Assembly (NCBI RefSeq): GCF_000711695.1
Contig: NW_013547017.1
Location: 1-64,000, forward strand
DNA from: Tilletiaria anomala UBC 951
Lineage: Eukaryota > Basidiomycota > Exobasidiomycetes > Georgefischeriales > Tilletiariaceae
Direction: 5' to 3'
Length of the DNA: 64,000 nt
Within the stretch, counting starts at the first letter, position 1; each line of letters begins with the position of its first letter. Both the position numbers and the translations under genes were made by a program. The notes beneath the pieces were generated by a model that did no database searches, was not told the origin of the DNA, and saw only the letters and a program-made list of their open reading frames with translations. This document shows positions 38,766-50,803 of the stretch, piece by piece.

Positions 38766-41700
38766 ATGTCGCTGGGACGGATCAACACAATGACTTCCAT
38801 CGCCGAGCAACCGCGCATGTCGGTTTCTTCCGTCTCCGCATCCAATACTTTAATCTCCGGAAGTGACGCGCTTATCAATGAGGGTGGCGCAGGCACCGGA
38901 GCTGGCTCAAGTGGAGCGCGTAGCAGACTTTCCAAGCTGCTCAGTGCGGCCCGCACGAGCTCATCCGTGCGCGAACGTAAGCAAAGCGGGCACCATTACC
39001 AACGCTCACAACCAAACTACCCGTTCTCGGCCGCGGCAAAGAGCTTCCATCGACCCTTCTTGACCTCTGCTTCTGCGTCCGCGGGATCATGCGTCAGCGA
39101 AGGCCCCGCGAGTCCGTGCCAGAGTAACATGGGTAGGCATGACGCTGGTGGACTCGGCGGCAGCGGCGCTGGCGACGCTGCCAGCTGTAGTCGTAGTGCA
39201 ACGCGGCTCGGCTTGGGCCTAGCTACAGGCGGGTGGAGCCAGTCTGCTGGCGCAGCCGCGAGGCAAGATCCACATAACGCGTACTACATTCAGCATCGCG
39301 GACTCAATTCCCCTTCGTCATACCCAGCCAAGGAGACCGAATCGGGTACACATGGTCTTGGACTGGGGCTCGGCTTAGGGCTTGGACTCAACACGTCCTT
39401 GCGCCAAGGGGCAGAGTCACAATTGCTTGACCCTTCCGGGGCGAATCCGGCGGTCAAGTCTCTTGCTCGGCAGCTTGAATTACGCTTCAAGTCGAACTTT
39501 GTCTCTGGTTACGGTATCAGGAGCGACGCTGGTCCTGTGTTGCCTCCGGTCTCCTCGGGGGGCATCGGGATCAGTAATCTGGCGGGCAGCGCAGCAGCAG
39601 GTGTACACAGCCGTATACAGCATCCATGGGGCGAGGTACCAGGCCTCGAGCGCGTCGACCCCATCTTCCCCACCTCTCATCAGCACCAGCCTCTGACAAT
39701 TCCCACGCGGAATCGCGTATATCTCCGTCCGGGCGACTCAGGCACGCTTAACCTGCCCACTGCTTCCAGGTCTGTGTCCGGCTCGACACAGCCGTTAGAC
39801 AAACAGTTTGAGGGCAAGCTGCTGCACTCGATCGCTCGCAAAGAACCGCCATCCTTCCTCGGTTCGCTATCGTCTGGCACGCCCATATTAGCCACGGCGC
39901 AGCCCACCTATATGCACACCACTCCGCGCGCTTTAGAGTTTGGAGATGCACTTCCCTCTGCGTATTCGCATGCTCGACCGCAACTCGGCAACAGTAGGGG
40001 AGGTGGTGGAGGAGGCGCCAACACTGGCGGGAGCGGAGCGGGAGGAATTCCAGCCGTCATGAGAAGTGATGATGCACCCACCGCTCTCACCAGCGCACAT
40101 AGCCTTCCCCGCTCGGCAACTTTTGGCTATCCGAGCGGCAGCAGCAGTGGGAATGCCGGCGCCACGGAGCAGAGAACGGCGATGGCGGGGAAGGAGCGGC
40201 AGGCCGGTCTGAATACGGCTGCTTCTTCGACAGCTACCTCGCCTGCTACGGCGACTACAGCGACTTTCAATAGCCATTCATACCGGCGTTTCCGCAGGGG
40301 ACGGCGGGAGTCTGCGGGTCTAGCGACAGACGCGGGCTACGACTCGACGGCCAGCGCGAGCAGGGATTACTGGGATAATATCACGCCGCAAACCTCCGTT
40401 AGCAGTCTCCGCAGTCACCCGAGCGCCCGAGCGCTCGGAACTTCGCACACCAAAAGCACCTCCCTCGGCTCCGCTACGTCTGGCTTAGCGCGTGATCCGG
40501 GCGGGATGGTGGCTGCGGGCTCGCTGCATTACATTCCCACCGGCGCAGCATCAAAAGCATTTACTAGCACGTCTTATGCAGCATCGCGCTCCGAATCCGG
40601 ATCTAGACCACCCACTGCGAGCTCCATCTCAAGCGTCAACGAACTCGCTTCAGGCGCACTTTCACTTCAGCATCAGCAACTGCGCCAGCAACAACTTGTG
40701 AACAAGGCTTGCGCATGGAGTCAACGTAGCGACGGACTGTCCCGATTCGCTTCGCGTCCTGCAATTGCTGGACTCATCAGTCGTCCGCCAGCTTTGTCGC
40801 CCGTCGCTCCCAGTACATCGAGTGTCGCAAACGCTCACAGCCCGGAGAATGCGCCGCAGTCACATTCAAGCTTTTCACCGCATTTGCACTTCCGCTCTCA
40901 CTCGCAACAATATGGCAGTGGCATCTTCGCCAATATCGAAACAGGACAAGACGATCAAGTCAGTCCCGCGGAACGTGCACAGCGTAACTTTTTGCTGTTG
41001 CAGCAAATGCACCTTGTCAAATCGGAGCGCACTGACCAATACCCTGCAACGGGTGGCCTGTTCGAGACAGAGGGGAGCTGCCAGGCAATCTTCTTACCCA
41101 AACCTCGCTTGCACAGCTCGCTTGTTTCCACTTGTGGCATGGTGTCTGCACAGCAGCAGGGCTCGGTTGGCTCGAGAGACGCGGTGACAAAAAGTACAGC
41201 TGCGTTCGAGAGGAACAGATGCTTGCCAAGTCGAGGAGCCTCGCTCTACAAGACTAGATCATCACCCGAGCTACGTCAACAAGCTGAAGCGCAAAATGTT
41301 AATAGCTCAGCGACGAGCACGTATAACCCGCACATCAACGTAGTGCCCATTCCTGAGGGCGATCCCAGCACGCGCACACGGGAGTCGATCAAAGCATCGG
41401 GCTTTGATCGCGAAGACTTTCTGTTGCACCATCAGGCCGAGCTCGCAAAGCTAGATATGCCACAGCGGGACAGGGCGGGAGCCGCTTCGAGAGGCAGCGT
41501 CGGCTCGGCCAGGCCTTTCTTCCACCATCGTCCACCTCCTCCGCCACCTGCTCTGCAGTCGACACGCCTCAGACAGCGATCTCACGCGCATTCAGCCAGC
41601 GATAGCCAAGCGGTGAATCGCTCATCGCTTCGCAATCGCTTTGGACCCTTCAGTTCTGTTCAGTCCCGACCAAATGGTGAAGAGTTGCGATCGTCGATGC

Positions 41701-44321
41701 TGGATGGCCAAGATGTGCACTCAATTACGAGACCCCGCATAGCACCACCCGCGGAGACTACTATGCTCTTCTTCGATCACGTCATCCTCAACGAGCCCAC
41801 AGATGCAGACCTGGACGTCGCTACGGTGCTGGAGCAAGGGCGCAAGCTCGATTGTGAGCGCGCTAAATGGCGCAGAGAGTTTGCGAACGGGCTCGGTCGC
41901 CCGAAATGTCGTGAGCGCTCCAGGTCGGCGGCGGCGTCAACCTACCGCAACAGCGCCAGCATAGAAGCAATGTTGGCGTACGAGACGCTGCGGAAGTCTC
42001 ACTTCCGCGAGCATGGACACCAGTTCTCATTCGACGACAAGGAACTGGATCCTCGCAGCGGCGCTCTCGTAACCAATCGCTCGGATGGGCATCTGTTACT
42101 CCACGACCGGAGGCACGCTTCCAGCGCGCCTATTCGGGGAGCGAAGAGTCATGGAGACCTCAGGCAGGCGAACATGCGCTCGTCTACGCCAAGCCCAACT
42201 ATTACAAGCTGCGGGCCGTTCATGATGAGCAAGCCTCGTGCGCTGTCTCGGAGTCAGGATTGCAGCATGACGGCGAAAGATGGAAAGAGTTTTTGGTCAG
42301 CATCCAGCGGGTTCTTCAAAAAGGTACGTCATTAGAGAGAATGATGAAACGCATCTCGTTGTTCATGTTTCGATTCTTCTGGCAGAAACGCCCAGAGATG
42401 CGTCAAAGGTCGCAAACGATTCACACCGACGGGTGGCGTGGCAGTCAATTGTGGGAGAATACAGTCCGGGCAGCCGAGCCGAAACATATTGGTGCCAACC
42501 TGCGCACCAGCGGCGCGATCTCCCCTGTCGCAGGCGGACGGATCGTCATAGACGAGCCCGTTCTCATTGCCCCGCAGCACTTGTTGGCTCCTGTCGCGCG
42601 CAAGGATGCTAATTCAAGCCCTGGAGTGCGGGGTGCTGCGCTCTTCCAAATCTCTTCCCTCTACGCAGAGTCACATCCAGCACCTCCAGTGGCAGATCAA
42701 CGCGAAGAGCAGTCTGGTGTCGCTATTTCTACCCCATCGGTAGGTAGCGATGCCATCTTCCATGAGAAGCTCCCGGTTGCATCTTCTGTGCGGCAGCCTA
42801 CGCGCGCCGGCTATCACCGCCCCACTAATAAGCAAGAATTGAAGGTGATGCTGCGCAGGCATCACAGCCCTCCAACAAACCCCATGTTCCCATCACTTGA
42901 GCGCAGCGCTACCAGTGGCAGTACCCCGATCGCAGCTGTCCAACCCCCAGAACGAACGAGCAGTCTCCGGCGGAAGAGGAAGACTTCGATGTCCGACATG
43001 AGAACGGTAACACCAACGTCCACCGGCTCTCCAATCCTCACGCTCCAGAAGATCGCTCCCGACTTGCAGGCTACGCTAGAGAATTCCCCTACCATGAACA
43101 GCGTGGACTTACCCTCGTGGGATGGCAAAGGTTCACTACCTGTCCCCCTTCGCAGGAGCAGGAAACCTGGCAATGTCTCTTCAGATGACACCTCTAGCGT
43201 GACCTATCCTGCTCCGATACGCGTTTCACGGACCACTGAGCCCTTCGAGATATGTTCTCAAGAAGCTGCAGCACCCTTCCAGACACCGACTTTGGAGCGT
43301 GTCGGTACTATCAATTACTTCGGATGCGACAGCGATGATCATCAGCCACCTTCGAAGCCAGTAGCAGCCATGCAGGTGGATTCTAGCGTAAGGCAAGAGC
43401 CGCCCGTACCGATTCTTTCGCCGGTAAACGCTAAGTTTCCGGCTAACTCTCAGCAAACTGCACCGCTCATTGCGCTGGGCAAAACAGCCTTCCCTTTGAT
43501 GGTTCAGGTCGCCAACAATCATGAGCAGGCATATCGGCGATCTGTTTATAGTGCTCGCAGTGTAGACGACGCGTGGACAACCTCTTCCGCTTCGTCTTTC
43601 CAGGAAGGACCTTCAAGGCAGAATGAGGTTTGGAACCTCACTGCCGACGTCGGAGACGACGACTTTGAGGGACTGTTCTTCAAGGGTCAGAACACATGCG
43701 ATCGAAGCGGTGCTGAGCAGCTACCGGCTAGCAACACCTTCAATGCCAACTCACAAACATCTTCACGTCGGCGCTTGAGCGGCAGCAGTCGGCGTTCGTT
43801 GGCTGGTAAGGAACATGCAGTACCTTCTCCGCTCCCCATACTCAAAAACTCTGAGACCAAGCCTCACTTCCTTACGACCTCCTGTGCACGAAGGACGTCG
43901 GACACTGTAGATAAGTAAGTGCTCATATCTGAAGCGTATATGATTCAGATTCTAATGTGATCAATTTGCGCTATTCAGACTGTTCAAGCATCATATGGCA
44001 GGTGATGACAGTGGCCACAGCTCCGACGAAGGCACTTGGAGATTGTTACGAGTCGGTCAAGTAGCCCAGGTCAAGCCGGAGCAGCCTCACGCTGGTATCA
44101 GTGCTGTTGTATTCCCCATTGAAGACGCCGACGCTACGCCCGTCATCAAGCAAAAGGGGCCACATTCTACGGCCGAATCATTAAAGAAAAGATCAGCCAG
44201 ACTGGAGCCTCCTAGTGAAAATACTTTCCGTACTAGCATCGCCACTACAGATTCAGGGGAAGGGATGTCGGGCCTTCTTCGAGGTTCTTGGCCGAACCCG
44301 CCGGATGTCAAGGTCCCTTAG
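38766..44321 (+). CDS. Very large serine/glycine-rich disordered protein, unknown function
   Basis: Three exons (38766-42323, 42386-43914, 43979-44321) give 1809 residues in consistent phase. Two starts are close: 38766 (MSLGRINTM) and 38790 (MTSIAEQPRM, better context). The protein is dominated by Ser, Gly, Ala, Arg and Pro with low-complexity runs (GLGLGLGLGLGL; GGGGGANTGGSG; RPPPPPPA-like runs) and has no transmembrane segment or signal peptide that I can see. The most ordered part lies near residue 1000: MLFFDHVILNEPTDADL followed by a charged helix EQGRKLDCERAKWRREFANG. A second such stretch near 1050-1080 reads SIEAMLAYETLRKSHFREHG. Many R-x-x-S sites suggest a kinase target. I do not recognise the family; a cytoskeletal, polarity or signalling scaffold is a guess. 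Confidence 0.8.
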
Positions 44322-44639
44322 CCTCAAAGTGAAGATCGCTTGGGCGCCTCGACTACCAATAACGGGTCCATGATCATATACCATAGCTTACAATTCCGCT
44401 AATCAGCATTCCTTTCTCGCTTCGCTGGTTCTATGCATCTTGTTTTCCATTGTGTGCAAGTGTAATCAATCTCGAGAGAAACCCCTGCATTCTCTTTGCA
44501 ATCAGACTTGAGCTCTAGAACATTAGTGTTCAATTTTTTCCATCCGAGGGAAGCGACGATTCAGACGCATACCCAAACGATAGTGTGGTGAATTCTTTGG
44601 GATTCACCGAAACGATGCGTGACTACACATGCTATTGAG
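44322..44639. other. Gap between convergent genes
   Basis: 318 nt holding the 3' ends of the large unknown gene and of the helicase gene. T-rich and A-rich runs may serve polyadenylation. No other feature. Confidence 0.5.
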
Positions 44640-47600
44640 CTATTGTTGTAGGACCGCAGCGACTGTGTTCAAGATAGTCTGGCTGTGAGATGAAAGCAAC
44701 CTTCCCGGCTGCTCAATCGCATCATCGAGGACAGCATCGAGAAGGCGGCGCAGCTGGTTGCAGAGAACTCCGATTCTAGCATCGGCTCTGACCCGGACGT
44801 AAGTGACCGAACCGTGTGCTGATGATTTTACCTCGAGGCCACCTTTGAAGTGATCAAATACCACTTGCCCAGCGCTGAGAAGCAGCAAGCCCAACAAAGG
44901 AGCTTCATTTGCCTCCCTTGCAAAGACTTTGTTCTGACCGCCACTTGCACTTTTCTGGAAGACGGACAAGTAGCTAGACTTGAACTCAGTTGCAGCAAAA
45001 AGCGTGGAGGCAGGGTGCAAGAATATCCGGCCAAGGTCGCCGCTTGCATCGAAAAACTTGACGGCTTTCGCCTCGTGATCTCGCTGGATGGTGCCTGCAA
45101 TTCCTTGGTCAAATTTGGCATTTGGCATTGCGATGCGTACGACCGACGGCCAAAGACCTGCTGCGATCACAGATTTGATGAGCTCTTGGTTGTCGGCATG
45201 AATGTCCCATTCGGTTGCTGGGCCTCTGATGTCGGTGATTGCTGCAACCACGTCGCGTGGAATGAAGCCAATTTCGTGTAGGTGCTGGGCCAGGTCGGAG
45301 CGGTTGCTGAGGACCTCGCGCAGCGCAGATTGGGAGATGTAATTCTAGAGGTGTCTTTGTCAGCTGCGCGTCTATGAAAATAAAATCCGCAACGCTTACC
45401 TCTTCGCAGAATGAGCGGACGGCCGATGCAGGCGCTCCTTCTCCACGCAGCTTACGCCATGCTTCAAAAGCGTTCGTGTTACACAGGAAGTCACTAGACG
45501 TTCCTCCTGAAAACTTGGCTCGTGCTCTGAACATAGCTGCTCGTCAGAAGACATGAAATGCTGGTGATCAACAGTTGATCCACTCACTTGCTCGCTTTCT
45601 CTCGCTCTTCAAATGGGGCAGTAAAAAGTGGCTTTCCGGACATCATGGCTGCAATGGTTAAGGCAGGCGACAGGCAGCCCAAAACCCCACCCAAGATCAA
45701 AATCTTTCCTAGGCGCAGGTCCAGCGGCAACCTCGACTAAACGGGAAGATCAGCGCTGTTTCGAGAACTGTGCTCACAGCCGCACTCACAAGATGGAGAC
45801 CGAGAGGCGTCAGCTTTCCACGGAACGCTTCAGAAGGTTGCATTGCCCCAGCTTCGATCAGGTTCTTGAGAGCCGCTTCCATCGCTGTGACCTCCGGCGG
45901 GTCCAGTGCCCGCAATAGGTAAGCTTTGACGTCTTCGTCTTCGCGCATAGCCTTCACTTGCAGGAATAGATTTTCTAGTGGGACTCTGCGGATCTCCGGA
46001 GTCTGCTGCAAGGCCATCTTGCGCTCTTCTGTAAAGCGAGAAAAGAGCTTGAAGCACTCTCCCTCTCTTGTTCGGCCCGCACGCCCCCTTCTTTGTTTAC
46101 AAGCTGCCCGACTTGCCCAGACTTCCAGCAGCCGAGACAGACCGGACTGCGCGTCGAAGCGCTGTTCTTTGACCTTGCCAGTGTCGATAACATAAGATAT
46201 CTCGGGAACTGGAGGGGGCACGTGTGTGAGCAACATCATCTCAATTCTACGACAGACTTGCGCTCACTGGTGATGGAGGTCTCTGCCACGTTGGTTGCAA
46301 CGACGATTTTCCTACGTGTTTTGTCTTGTGGTTCAAATACCTTACGCTGCTCTTGGGGAGAAAGGTTGGCGTGCAGCGGCAATACGTTGATCCGGCCACG
46401 TACGTGGCTCTTGATGGCATCCATGGCTTGCCTAAGAAAAGGACAGATATTTCTTAGTGTGTTGCAAACTACGAGACACGATACGATGAGGCAGACCCAT
46501 TACGCACCGAATCTCGCCGAAGCCGCTGCAGAAGACCAAAATCGCTCCGCCGACTCCCTTCTGGGACTTGCCCTGAGCCTCTTCCAGCTCAGCTCTATCC
46601 ACAACCATCCGCGCACATGCTCCAATGAGATCATAGTCTGTCCACTCCTGGCGCGAGATTTGCTCCACAGCTCTGATCTCGCCCTCCTGCAAGGCTGAAT
46701 CAAGGAGACTGGCGCGCATCCCATGCTTCTGCTCTTCAGTTACGTTCTCTGTTCTACCCCTCCGTCCGCCGTCCGGTCTGTAGCCGCTGAACTTAATGAC
46801 ATCCTCCAGGTAGAAGTCTTGAACAGGAAATGTACGTCCAGGGATGTTCAAGCAAGGCGCACCTCCAAAGTAGCAAGCGAACGAATCCTTGAGAGTTCAA
46901 AGATGCTGTCAGCTTGGAAAATGTTTACGCAAAACCCAACTCTTTTCTCACCTGTTGAATCGTTGCGCTCATCAGGATGATCTTGATTCTGGTGTTGCGC
47001 TTGAGTACTTCGCGCAGCTCAAGCAGCAAAAAGTCGCTGTCGACACTGCGTTCGTGCACTTCGTCCACCATAATATGGGTGATGTCCCTGAGGTCTCTGT
47101 CACCTCCGCTACTAAGCCGACGCAGGAGCACTCCAGTGGTGGTAAACAGCAAGCGGCATTCACGGCTTGCCTTTCTTTCACCGCGGATTGCGTAGCCTAC
47201 CACTCCCAGCACCGAGGATGACGAATCGAGCTTCTCGCCCCTCTCGGCCGCAACACGCGCGGCGACGCCCATGGCTGAGACACGCCTAGGCTGCGTGACG
47301 ATTATATTGCACTCGCTCCCTTTCCCTTCTTCGATGCATTGATCGAGGATGAACTGAGGGCACTGTGTCGTCTTTCCGCAACCTGTCTCGCCAGCGACAA
47401 TGACGACGCGATCCGTGCCGAGAACGTCCAGCAGACGATGCCGAAATGCCCAAGCTGGGAGACTTTCGCGAACTTCTCTAAATGGCTGGTACCCAACTGA
47501 CGAGCGCCACTGTTCTTGCTGCTTCAGTAGCAGCGTATCTACTTTGGGATTCTTGGCTATGGTACTGTGACGCATATGAGCTGGTCTTCCCTGTAGCGGT

Positions 47601-50291
47601 TTCTTCTTCTGCATGCGCAGTGTTTCGGTAGTACTTGCGATGCCGTCATCGACCGCCGGCACGGGCTTGCGCGGCAGCAGACCTGCCATGACCTCGTTCA
47701 GCGGTGGTGGTTGGTCAATCATAGATGCCGATATCTGTTCAAGCATCTCCACTAGCAGGAGGATCACATTGCCTTGCCCAGTCTGCATCGCCTCGAGTAG
47801 GTCGCCCCTCGCATTGGGACCCCGAAAGCCTTCATATAGCGCCTTCGTGAGCGCGAGGCGCAGAAATACTGGCAGAGTGCGGGAGATGATGAAAAACGTT
47901 GGCAGCGGGATATTGTCGTTATCGCCTTCTTTCCAGCTAGCAGGGTAGCGACTAGCCGGGTGGAACACTACGCGCATACGAATGTCGTCCATTGACTTGC
48001 CCGTAAGGATGGAAATATCGAATGGACGATATAGATCCATTCCGATTACATCGTCACCAGCCACTGGAGTAGGCCATTCGCTTTCCTTTACGGCCACGAC
48101 GCGCTCATCGCCAAGGATCGCTTGCACGGCGACTTTCTCGTCCAGCAAAAGTTGGCGCCGCTCCTCAGTGTCCTCCTTTGTCGAGCGCACCATGGCATAT
48201 GTAGCGTCCATGACGCCGTGTGCGCTCCAAGGACCATTGGATCCGACAGCGGATTGGTTGTCCCAACCCGCAAGCCTGCGAAGCAGCATGTCCAGCAGAA
48301 TCGCTTGTCGCCAAGCCTTAGGCCAACGCGCCTGCAAGTCGGTGTCCTTTTCAGCATCCTGCATGCTCTTCGCGACGCTCTCCACTGCGTTTCGCGGTAG
48401 CCCGACCATTTTGACCAGGCGATCCAGCATCCAACGAAGGTTCAGGTCGCCCGCATTTGTTCCGCCACCGTCGCCAGAGGTAATGGACGTGACGAACTCC
48501 TCTCGTCTGGCCTGGCCATTCGCCTTTGCATTAAAGCCAGGTGGAAGGTCTTCCTCCGGTGTGTAGACCAGCAGATACTCAAGAGCCGCATCGATGTCCG
48601 ATTGAGTAGCTACGGCTGCTAGCAGCGCAGCTGGTGCATTCTCCAAGGCTGCGAACGATCCAGACGCCAGACGCAAGCGTGCATTGGCTACCCATCGCGC
48701 GGCACTGAGCGCGTAGCCTTTCCTAAAGCCGAGTTTCTGCAACTCAGAGAGAAGTCCGGCGTCGGGCTCAGCCTCTGTCGCTGCGGGATCAGGTTGGCCA
48801 TTCTTAGCCCTGACATCGGGGGTCGAGGTCCTTGACGCTACAGGCGAGGGAGTTCCTGCGGCCGCCACTGCCGCCAAGGGAAACATCTCAAACCCCTTTT
48901 TGACGGTAGATTCAATCAACTCTCTGAGTCTAGCAGGCAAGTATAGCTCTTTTGCGTCTGCCCAGATCTGGCTCATCTTCCCTTTTCCCGCATGGACACC
49001 ATTACCGCCGCCAGCACTGGCGGCAGCAAGAGAAGCAGCAGTTTCATGATCACCTCGCTCGATAGCTTGTCGCACAGCATTGTGTTGCGCGCGCGCCTTT
49101 TCGCGCTCTGAGCGTGCGGCATCGCGTTTCGCCTGTGCTTCGAAAGGGTCTTCTGACCATAGAAAGTCAATGTCTCTTGGTGATCGCTTGGCAGTGTTGT
49201 TGCTTGGATCCGAAGCGCCGAGCGCCGACGAGCCGGAGGCTTGGTTCGAAGATGGCTTGCCACTGCTGTACTTTGACGATCCGCTGCTGCTGTGCTTGTC
49301 TTTGAATGCGGATAGGTGCAGCCAGTACTCTCTCGGACCGGCTGGAAGAATACGGTGCATGGGCAGATTAGAATATAGCTGAGAAAAAAGTTGAGATTCC
49401 ATAAGCGCTTGGAACGTTAAGATACAAATTCTTATTGCTTCGGACTACACCAGAACTCACCCTGAATAAGGCATATGTCGCGACCCAATGCTTAGCATGC
49501 AGAGCAGTCTCGGCAAAGACCTTAAGCTCGGGGTGTAGTCGCTCGTCATTCGGTGTCATCCGCACGGTAAAAGGCTCGGACAAATTCTGCTTGTTTATTT
49601 TGCGAAGAATAACCGTGGCCGTATATGCTGACGCCACGGAGTCAGGGACAGCACTTGTAGAGCTCGAAAGGACGGTGAATGGCGAATTGATTGGCAACAC
49701 CTTACCAGCTTCAACTCCCAAAGTAGCGTTGAGTGTCGCTTCGTCCACCTGATCGGCGCCCTCTAATGAGGGGTCTTCCCCTTCCTCCTTTGCTTTGCCT
49801 CTCTTGGTACTTTCATTTCCCTTTGCCGTCTCTTTGTTTTTTTGTAACTTGGTGTTTGCCCCGACCCAGGTTGCGACGACATGAGGCGGCAGCTTTCGCA
49901 CCTCAATCGAGGGCTTCTCCCAGCCTTCCTTGTTGAGCTTTTGAATTTTCTCATAGAGAAGATTCAAAGGTGCCTTGGAACCGGGTGGGAACAGATGCAC
50001 TGGCGGATCGCGTTCACGTTCGCCATTGGGGAATTCTGCGGCTACGATGGTTGTGTTCGAAGAGGCAGTAGCACTGCCATTGGAATGAGCATCGCCGTTT
50101 CCGCTACCCCTCGATCCTTGGCTCCGCTCGGCTCCCGACTGGCCCGTCTTGGCACCTTGACGTCCCTCTTTGGTATACGACGGTGGCGGCTTGGCAACGT
50201 CCTTGTTCTTCACCCAGTCAGGCAACGGCGACGCTTTCGAGGAAGTTGCGCCAGACGACTTGATCGCCGGATTCTTCTTCCGGGGTGCCAT
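44640..50291 (-). CDS. DEAH/RHA-type RNA helicase with UBA and RWD domains (DHX57/DHX29-like)
   Basis: Eight exons (50291-49461, 49378-46952, 46887-46508, 46431-46268, 46208-45790, 45736-45588, 45526-45400, 45344-44640) give 1733 residues. Order: basic N-terminus; a fold with NLLYEKIQKLNKEGWEKPS near residue 105; the LHPELKVFAETALHAKHW linker; a UBA-like segment LLSELQKLGFRKGYALSAAR (about 490); an RWD-like region (about 660-810); motif I GETGCGKTTQ (about 940), TQPRRVSAMGVA, motif II as DEVH (VDEVHERSVDSDF), motif III MSAT, VVATNVAETSIT, and motif VI QRRGRAGR; then HA2/OB domains with LPLDLRLGKILILGG. This architecture matches yeast YLR419W and animal DHX57; DHX29 is a near relative that aids translation initiation. 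Exons 2 and 7 use acceptors (TTTTTTCTCAG; TATGTTCAG) chosen because they alone keep the family sequence in frame. Confidence 0.93.
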
Positions 50292-50803
50292 GCTGCAAGA
50301 CAAAGGTGAGCGGCACAAAGCGATAAAACGCTGATGGATGAAGCCAGCCGCTTGCCTTGGCGAGCGTGTAATTCCCTCGTTATCGGTTTTGAGCCCCTGC
50401 TGGAATGCAGGTCCACCTTGTTGCTTCTTTCAAGTGCAATGGGAGAGCGACGATTGTGGTCAGCGGATAGCTCCAAAGCTTGACATCTTTGTACCGAGTC
50501 CCGAGTTCCATGTTCCGCAGCGGGCGTTGCGGGGCGTGGGGGGAGCTGGGGATCAGCACGGCTATAACAGGCAATCTCGTCGCTGGATGCTGCACAATGG
50601 ATAAGTGCCGCCCAGGCTCGACACCTTGGATGGAAGTCTTGGACTCGACTCCTGGCTTACATGGTCCACACTTTATCCCCTCCCTTCTCTGCCACCACCT
50701 TGTCCTGCTCTCCTGTGCAGAGCGGTCGGTTACGAGAAGCAGACTTAACAGCCAAGCAGATAAAGCTTAGAAAAGCGCAGAGTGCGCCTCATCGGGATCC
50801 ACC
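50292..50803. promoter_or_regulatory. Shared promoter of the helicase and 2-methylisocitrate lyase genes
   Basis: A 512-nt gap between divergent starts. The right part (50650-50760) is C/T-rich on the plus strand. No coding frame is supported here. Confidence 0.5.
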
